Translations under genes and position numbers: made by a program | Shown: piece after piece, positions 58,971 to 64,000 of the stretch | How positions within the stretch are numbered: the first letter of the stretch is position 1 | Layout of the letters: every line of letters starts with the position of its first letter | The notes under the pieces: generated by a model | Told to the model about the DNA's origin: nothing | Seen by the model: the letters and a program-made list of their open reading frames with translations, nothing else | Databases searched by the model: none | Assembly (NCBI RefSeq): GCF_024704725.1 | Contig: NZ_JALIQS010000001.1 | Location: forward strand, 992,001-1,056,000 | Source: Shinella sp. CPCC 101442 | GTDB taxonomy: Bacteria > Pseudomonadota > Alphaproteobacteria > Rhizobiales > Rhizobiaceae | Length of the DNA stretch: 64,000 nucleotides | Direction of reading: 5' to 3'

Positions 58971-59850
58971 GGACGATCTCCCGGTGCTTCTGGAGGCGCT
59001 TGCCATAGGCCTGGCTGACGCGGTCGAACATGATGGCGATGCCGACGATGGCGAGGCCGTTGAACATGCCGAGCGTGAAATACTGGTTGGCGATGGCCTT
59101 CAGCACCGGCTGGCCGAGACCCTGCACGCCGATCATGGAGGCGATGACCACCATGGCGAGCGCCATCATGATGGTCTGGTTGATGCCGGCCATGATGGTG
59201 GGAAGCGCAAGCGGCAGCTGAACCTTGAAGAGCTTCTGCCTGTTGTCGGCGCCGAACGCGTCGGCTGCTTCCAGCACATCCTTGTCGACGAGGCGGATGC
59301 CGAGGTCGGTCAGACGGATCATCGGTGGAATGGCATAGACGACGACCGCGATGAGGCCCGGAACCTTGCCGATGCCGAGCAGCATGACGACGGGGATCAG
59401 GTAGACGAAGCTTGGCATGGTCTGCATGACGTCGAGGATCGGATTGATCACCCGTTGCACGCGGTCGGAGCGCGCCATGACGATACCGATCGGGATGCCG
59501 ATGGCGATCGACAGCACCGTGCAGACGAAGATCATCGAGATCGTCCGCATCGTATCTTCCCACATATCGAAATAGCCGATGAGCATGAGGGTGGCGAGAC
59601 AGCCGGCGACAATGCGAAGGCTGCGGGTCGCCGCATAGGCGATGGCGAGGATAAGCAGCGTGATGATGGGCCAGGGCGTCTTGAGCATGAAGCGCTCGGA
59701 CGCGATGAGGAAGTGCTGCAGGGGTGTGAAGAAGCCCTCGATGATCTCGCCATAGCTGCGCGTGAAGCCGCGAAAACCGTCGTCGATGGCCTTCTTGAGA
59801 TCGCGCAGCGCGCCGTCGTCCATATGCGGAAATTTGTAAAACCAGTCCAT
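58963..59850 (-). CDS. Quaternary-amine ABC transporter permease (ProW/ChoW type)
   Basis: The 295-residue permease has about six helices and the BPD_transp_1 loop EAADAFGADNRQKLFKVQLPLALPTIMAGINQ (about 200-230). The ATG at 59850 follows GGGGAA; a longer frame extends into the upstream intergenic sequence and is rejected. It works with the binding protein at 59960 and the ATPase. Confidence 0.9.
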   Translation of the reverse strand: MDWFYKFPHMDDGALRDLKKAIDDGFRGFTRSYGEIIEGFFTPLQHFLIASERFMLKTPWPIITLLILAIAYAATRSLRIVAGCLATLMLIGYFDMWEDTMRTISMIFVCTVLSIAIGIPIGIVMARSDRVQRVINPILDVMQTMPSFVYLIPVVMLLGIGKVPGLIAVVVYAIPPMIRLTDLGIRLVDKDVLEAADAFGADNRQKLFKVQLPLALPTIMAGINQTIMMALAMVVIASMIGVQGLGQPVLKAIANQYFTLGMFNGLAIVGIAIMFDRVSQAYGKRLQKHREIVHG

Positions 59851-59959
59851 TCGGTTCCCCTGATCAAAGAGCCGATCCAAGTCTTCTTGTCGTTCTGTCG
59901 GCGGGTTTGGTGCGATGCGCGCGAGGTCGCGGCATCGCACCTGTAACGGCAAGGCTCGG

Positions 59960-60961
59960 TTAGAGCGCAGCCTCGATCTTGGCAGCGGCGTCAGCCGAAA
60001 CCCATGTCTTCCAGATGTCCTTGTTTTCTTCGAGGAAGTGCTTTGCGCCATCCTCGCCGCTTGCCTGGTTGTCCGTCATCCAGGCCATCAGCTTGGCGAT
60101 GGTCGCGTTGCTCCAGGAACGTTTGTTGAGATACTCCATCACCTCCGGGCCTGCCTTCTCGGAGAAGGGCTTGGCGACCAGGGTCACGATCGTGTCGACC
60201 GGCCAAGCGCTCGGCTTGGGATCGGCGCAATCGGCAACCGTCACGCAACGCTTCCATTCCGCCTCGTCATAGGGAACGCCGGCCTGGAGCTGGACCATTT
60301 CGTATTTGCCGAGAAGCGCCGTCGGCGCCCAGTAGTAGCCGACCCAGCCTTCCTTGCGCTCGTAGGCCTTGGCAATCGAGCCGTCGAGGCCGGCGGCCGA
60401 GCCGGTGTCGACCAGGGACCAGCCGGCCTTTTCGGCCTCGAAGGCCTTGTAGAGCTGTGCCGTCACCACGGTGCCGCCCCAGCCCTGCGGGCCGTTGTAG
60501 ATCGCGCCCTTGCTCGGGTCTTCCGGATCCTTGATGAGATCGGGATGTTTCAGGAGGTCGGGAATGGTCTTGATGTCAGGGTGGGCTTCCGCGAAATATT
60601 TCGGAATCCACCAGCCCTGGATGCCACCATCGGGGAGTGGCGAGCCGACCTGCACAATGCGGCCTTCCTCGGTGCCTTTCTTGACGACGTCGGGGAGCAG
60701 GTCGATCCAGGCCTCGGGCGCGATATCCGGTTCACCCTTCTCGGCCATGGAGGTGATCGTCGGCACGGTGTCGCCGATGGTGATTTCGGCGCTGCAACCG
60801 TAACCCTCATTGAGAATGATCTTGTCGAGGTTGGAGATCACCTCGGCGCTCTGCCAGTTCATGCTGGCGATGGTGACGCTGCCGCAGTCGGCGGCTTGGG
60901 CCATCGCAGAGCCGGCGATGGTTCCCAGGAAGAGGCATGTCGATGCAAGCAAGCTTTTCAT
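59960..60961 (-). CDS. Quaternary-amine ABC transporter substrate-binding protein (OpuAC type)
   Basis: The 333-residue precursor has a signal peptide ending in MAQA and an OpuAC fold (IASMNWQSAEVISNLDKIIL, GPQGWGGT). Several tryptophans and tyrosines (EGWVGYYWAPTAL, IQGWWIPKYF) could form the aromatic cage that binds trimethylammonium groups. It differs from short ChoX proteins in being longer. With the ProC-like and demethylase genes nearby, proline betaine (stachydrine) or a related betaine is a plausible ligand. Confidence 0.88.
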   Translation of the reverse strand: MKSLLASTCLFLGTIAGSAMAQAADCGSVTIASMNWQSAEVISNLDKIILNEGYGCSAEITIGDTVPTITSMAEKGEPDIAPEAWIDLLPDVVKKGTEEGRIVQVGSPLPDGGIQGWWIPKYFAEAHPDIKTIPDLLKHPDLIKDPEDPSKGAIYNGPQGWGGTVVTAQLYKAFEAEKAGWSLVDTGSAAGLDGSIAKAYERKEGWVGYYWAPTALLGKYEMVQLQAGVPYDEAEWKRCVTVADCADPKPSAWPVDTIVTLVAKPFSEKAGPEVMEYLNKRSWSNATIAKLMAWMTDNQASGEDGAKHFLEENKDIWKTWVSADAAAKIEAAL

Positions 60962-61028
60962 TATCGTTTCCCTCTATATGCGGCTTGTTTTGTCGAGCGG
61001 GATGCCGCGAAAATCCGCCCTTACGGCA

Positions 61029-61859
61029 TCAGGAGCTTTCCCCCATGCTGACCGATTTCTCGAAGGCTGCCTTAAGGCCTCGCGCGACGGCGATGTCAAA
61101 ACCCGCCGTCCTCATTTCCTCGATCGCGGCCGCCGTCGTGCCGCGATAATCCAGGAAGGTCCGGACTGTTTCGGTGGGACAGTCGTCCCGCTGCTCCAGC
61201 ATCCTGCCAGTGCCGACAAGCACCGCATTCACCGCCCGCCGGGCGATCTGCCGGTCCAGTCCATGCGCGATCGCATCCGCCATCATGGCTTCTGCAAGCA
61301 GTGCCGGAAACGCCGGGCCGGACCCGGTGAGGCCGGTCAGATAATCGATCTCCGCCTCCGTACGGACCTCGTCCTGCACACCGCAGGCGTCGAAGATCGC
61401 GCGAACGACCGCCCGGTCCGTGTCGTCGATATCGCCGGTGGCAATCCAGGGCGTATAGGACTTGCGCACCTCAGCGGCGGCGTTCGGCAGTGTGCGGACG
61501 GCGCGGCGGGTCTGGTGATGCGCGCAGAGCGCGGCGAGGCGGATGCCGGCCATCACGGAGATGACGAGCTTACCCTCGACAGCGACATCCAGATCGGGCC
61601 AGTCGGCCGGGCGGACGCAGAGAACGATGGCGTCCGAGCGGTCGGCAAGCGCCTGATTGTCCCGCGTCCAGAGAGCGCCGGGGAAACGGTCGGGCTGCTG
61701 GTTGCGGTACGAGAGCACAAGATCCTGAGGCGAGGCGATGCCGGCATCCAGCAGGGCCGCGGCGATCGCTCCGCCGAGCCAGCCGGCCCCGCCGACAATG
61801 CCAATCCTCAACCCCTTGCCTGCTGCTTCCAACGTGTCGTCACTCCGGTTTGTAGCCAT
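61029..61859 (-). CDS. Pyrroline-5-carboxylate reductase family protein
   Basis: The 276-residue protein has the Rossmann motif IGIVGGAGWLGGAIA (about residues 20-34), VLCVRPADWPDL, RTLPNAAAEV and the C-terminal TGSGPAFPALLAEAMMADAI signature of ProC. The glycine motif GGAGWLG differs from the usual GxGNMG. It starts within the TetR gene's last codons and sits in a betaine-transport block next to a TMADH-type demethylase. It may therefore reduce a pyrroline intermediate in N-methylproline or hydroxyproline betaine breakdown and not serve biosynthesis. Confidence 0.83.
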   Translation of the reverse strand: MATNRSDDTLEAAGKGLRIGIVGGAGWLGGAIAAALLDAGIASPQDLVLSYRNQQPDRFPGALWTRDNQALADRSDAIVLCVRPADWPDLDVAVEGKLVISVMAGIRLAALCAHHQTRRAVRTLPNAAAEVRKSYTPWIATGDIDDTDRAVVRAIFDACGVQDEVRTEAEIDYLTGLTGSGPAFPALLAEAMMADAIAHGLDRQIARRAVNAVLVGTGRMLEQRDDCPTETVRTFLDYRGTTAAAIEEMRTAGFDIAVARGLKAAFEKSVSMGESS

Positions 61860-62469
61860 GCCGTGCAAAGAAACGGTCGAGCTCCCGCTGCTGGGGAACC
61901 TTTCCGGTATAGATCGCGATATATTCCGGGATGCGCTTCATGCGGAGCGCGAGATCCTCTTCGGACTGCATCGAGATGTATCCGATCTGGACCAGGTAGG
62001 TCGTTCTGGCGCGAACGTCCGCCGGGCCCTCGTCATAGCCGAACCGCATGAACATGCGGCTGATCGCTTCCATTCTCGTCCGGTCGGCTGCATGCACTTC
62101 CGCCTGAATTTCCGGCGATTGCAGGGCCCAGCTGCGCACAGCGAACTCGAACTGAGAATCGAACACATCCTTGTTCAGCCAGCAGTCGAAGACGTTCAGC
62201 ATCGCTTCGGCGACAGTTTCCGCATAGGCCTCGGACTGCCGCACGAGGTTGCCCGTGTTCTTGTCTCTCCAGCGCGCGATCAGCACGCTCAGCAGTTCCT
62301 CCCGATCCTTGAAGAACCAGTAGAAGCTGGTTCGTGAAAGATTGAGTCGCTTGGCAAGCGGCAGGATCTTCACCGATTCCACGCCGGATTCGAGCAGAGC
62401 CTCGTAGGCAGCCTCCAGCCATCCCTCCTGGGAGCCGCGCCAGCCGCTGTCACTCGTCGCCTGTTCCAT
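61840..62469 (-). CDS. TetR-family transcriptional regulator
   Basis: The 209-residue protein has an N-terminal helix-turn-helix (LPLAKRLNLSRTSFYWFFKDREELL, about 37-62) and a ligand domain with FDCWLNKDVFDSQFEFAVRSWA. It is divergent from the demethylase gene and overlaps the ProC-like gene by 20 bases. Two inverted copies of TGTACA-N2-T-N-TGTC lie in the intergenic region, one before each gene, and are likely its operators. It probably controls the whole betaine block. Confidence 0.88.
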   Translation of the reverse strand: MEQATSDSGWRGSQEGWLEAAYEALLESGVESVKILPLAKRLNLSRTSFYWFFKDREELLSVLIARWRDKNTGNLVRQSEAYAETVAEAMLNVFDCWLNKDVFDSQFEFAVRSWALQSPEIQAEVHAADRTRMEAISRMFMRFGYDEGPADVRARTTYLVQIGYISMQSEEDLALRMKRIPEYIAIYTGKVPQQRELDRFFARHGYKPE

Positions 62470-62510
62470 GATGTCCTCCTAACAAATCCGCCTTGCCCTC
62501 GCAAGCGAAA

Positions 62511-62524
62511 TGTACACCTATGTC
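62511..62524. promoter_or_regulatory. Candidate TetR operator 1 (TetR promoter side)
   Basis: TGTACACCTATGTC, 42 bases upstream of the TetR ATG. It matches the inverse complement of the element at 62556-62569 at 11 of 14 positions. Confidence 0.55.
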
Positions 62525-62555
62525 GATATTCCGGACTATACTGTTTTTGATCATT

Positions 62556-62569
62556 GACACATATGTACA
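62556..62569. promoter_or_regulatory. Candidate TetR operator 2 (demethylase promoter side)
   Basis: GACACATATGTACA overlaps a TTGACA hexamer (62554-62559) that could be the -35 element of the demethylase gene. Binding here would block that promoter. Confidence 0.55.
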
Positions 62570-62615
62570 CCCTGCTTACCGTGGCGTGGAAATCCCATAA
62601 ACCGGAGCCCGGCGC

Positions 62616-64000
62616 ATGTCGAACGATCCCCTGCTGCAGCCCTATCAGCTGAAGCATCTGACCCTCCGCAACCGCATCATCGTCACCTCGCACGAGCCGG
62701 CCTACCCGGAGGACGGCATGCCGAAGGGTCGCTATCGCGCCTATACGGTCGAGCGGGCGAGAGGCGGCGTGGCGATGACCATGACGGCGGGTTCCGCCGC
62801 CGTCTCCAAGGACAGCCCACCGGTCTTCAACAACCTGCTCGCCTACAAGGACGAGATCGTTCCGTGGATCCGGGAAATGACGGATGCCGTGCACGAAGAG
62901 GGCGCGGCGATCATGATCCAGCTCACCCATCTCGGCCGGCGCACGCGCTGGGACAAGGGCGACTGGCTGCCCGTCGTCGCCCCGTCGCATCATCGCGAAG
63001 CCGCACACCGGGCCTTCCCGAAAAAGCTCGAGGATTGGGATATCGAGCGCATCATCAAGGATTTCGCCGATGCGGCCGAACGCATGAAGGCTGGCGGCAT
63101 GGACGGTGTCGAGCTGGAGGCCTATGGCCATCTCATCGACCAGTTCACCTCGCCGCTCACCAACGAGCTGGACGGCCCCTATGGCGGCTCGCTCGACAAC
63201 CGTATGCGCTTCTGTTTCGACGTGTTCAGGGCGATGCGAAAACGGGTCGGCGACGACTTCATTCTCGGCGTGCGCTACACGGCCGACGAATGTCTTCCCG
63301 GCGGGACCGGAAAGGCCGAGGGCCTGGAAATCTCCCGTCGTCTCAAGGAAAGCGGTCTCATCGACTATCTCAACGTCATCCGCGGCCACATCGATACGGA
63401 TCCGGGTCTGACGGACGTCATTCCGATCCAGGGCATGGCCAGCGCGCCGCATCTTGATTTCGCGGGCGACGTGCGTGCCGCGACCAAATTCCCGACTTTC
63501 CATGCGGCGAAAATCCAGGATGTCGCGACCGCGCGTCACGCCATCGCCGCCGGCAAGGTCGACATGATCGGCATGACGCGCGCCCACATGACCGATCCGC
63601 ACATCCTGCGCAAGATCATCGAAAAGCGCGAGGACGATATCCGCCCCTGCGTCGGCGCCAACTACTGTCTCGACCGTATCTACCAGGGCGGTCTTGCCTT
63701 CTGTATCCACAATGCGGCGACCGGCCGTGAAGAGACGATGCCGCACAGTATTCCGAAGGCGGATGTGCGCCGGAAGATCGTGATCGTCGGCGCCGGTCCA
63801 GCCGGCCTGGAGGCGGCTCGGGTCTCTGCCGAGCGCGGCCATGAGGTCGTTGTCTTCGAGGCGGCGAACAATCCCGGCGGCCAGATCCGCCTGACGGCGC
63901 AGAGCGAGCGCCGGCGCGAAATGATCAGCATCATCGAGTGGCGCATGAGCCAGTGCGAAAAACGCGGTGTGACCTTCCATTTCAACACCTGGGCGGATGC
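62616..64000 (+). CDS. NADH:flavin oxidoreductase / N-methylproline (dimethylglycine) demethylase-like, 5' part
   Basis: The frame runs from the ATG at 62616, after GGAG at eight bases, to the window edge, giving 461 residues. The N-terminal Old Yellow Enzyme-type FMN barrel (about 1-340) has LTHLGRRTRW and the YGGSLDNRMRF loop. An iron-sulfur segment has CVGANYC and FCIHNAATGRE (about 347-370), and a second Rossmann fold begins with IVIVGAGPAGLEAA (about 386). This is the TMADH/DgcA/stachydrine demethylase architecture. One cysteine of the usual four-cysteine cluster is alanine. It is divergent from TetR. With the ABC and ProC-like genes it probably demethylates an N-methylated amino acid. 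Confidence 0.88.
   Translation, partial: MSNDPLLQPYQLKHLTLRNRIIVTSHEPAYPEDGMPKGRYRAYTVERARGGVAMTMTAGSAAVSKDSPPVFNNLLAYKDEIVPWIREMTDAVHEEGAAIMIQLTHLGRRTRWDKGDWLPVVAPSHHREAAHRAFPKKLEDWDIERIIKDFADAAERMKAGGMDGVELEAYGHLIDQFTSPLTNELDGPYGGSLDNRMRFCFDVFRAMRKRVGDDFILGVRYTADECLPGGTGKAEGLEISRRLKESGLIDYLNVIRGHIDTDPGLTDVIPIQGMASAPHLDFAGDVRAATKFPTFHAAKIQDVATARHAIAAGKVDMIGMTRAHMTDPHILRKIIEKREDDIRPCVGANYCLDRIYQGGLAFCIHNAATGREETMPHSIPKADVRRKIVIVGAGPAGLEAARVSAERGHEVVVFEAANNPGGQIRLTAQSERRREMISIIEWRMSQCEKRGVTFHFNTWAD

Noticed and set aside
1-64000. CRISPR arrays, insertion sequences, prophage genes, tRNA or rRNA genes
   Set aside because: No direct-repeat arrays, transposase or integrase genes, or structured RNA genes were recognised on either strand.

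Overview
The window is about 64 kb of high-GC DNA with very tight gene packing, many ATGA start/stop overlaps, and mostly catabolic and transport genes. The gene content (betaine-lipid genes btaAB, a quaternary-amine ABC importer, KduI/KduD/KdgF, MocR-, GntR- and RpiR-type regulators, a second FtsI) fits an alphaproteobacterium of the Rhizobiaceae (Ensifer/Sinorhizobium, Shinella or Rhizobium-like). No ribosomal, tRNA, CRISPR or mobile-element sequences were seen. An accessory chromosomal region or a chromid is plausible, but that is inference.

Layout. (1) 1-7.6 kb: the tail of an acyltransferase, then an Lrp regulator divergent from a 2,3-diaminopropionate operon (dpaL, an N-carbamoylase and an M20 amidohydrolase), followed by an RpiR regulator divergent from an MFS transporter and a racemase-fold protein. 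(2) 7.8-8.4 kb: a TerC-family membrane protein. (3) 8.5-27.1 kb: a PQQ alcohol-oxidation island. It holds pseudoazurin, a hybrid kinase, a FIST sensor, a LuxR-type response regulator, an ExaF/PedH-type lanthanide-dependent alcohol dehydrogenase, a PedA1A2BC/Lut-like ABC system, cytochrome c, a XoxJ-like protein, ApbE, a NosR-like flavoprotein, and a second ABC importer whose parts lie at opposite ends of the island. (4) 27.1-34.3 kb: a GntR-controlled uronate operon (aldehyde dehydrogenase, sugar ABC importer, KduI, KduD, KdgF). (5) 34.3-43.7 kb: single genes including a diguanylate cyclase, FtsI, a DUF2161 protein, Ada, an MDR pump, an EamA transporter, an FAD oxidase and a DUF983 protein. 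(6) 43.8-52.3 kb: a MocR regulator, a Zrg-like metal ABC exporter/importer with a DUF3299 protein, then a phosphate-starvation block (alkaline phosphatase, btaB, btaA) with two Pho boxes. (7) 52.6-57.9 kb: a sigma54 two-component system controlling an OFA-family transporter. (8) 57.9-64 kb: a betaine/N-methylproline block (ABC importer, ProC-like reductase, TetR regulator, TMADH/DgcA-type demethylase cut by the window end).

The most striking system is the island in (3). The same palindrome, CGACC-WW-GGTCG, sits 48-82 bases upstream of start codons at four separate promoter regions. It links the dehydrogenase, both ABC systems, cytochrome c, XoxJ, NosR/ApbE and pseudoazurin into one putative regulon. 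The likely regulator is the LuxR-type response regulator encoded there, under a NosP/NahK-like FIST plus hybrid-kinase module. The island therefore looks like an integrated unit for lanthanide acquisition, alcohol oxidation and periplasmic electron transfer, with an unexplained flavin/iron-sulfur branch (NosR plus ApbE).
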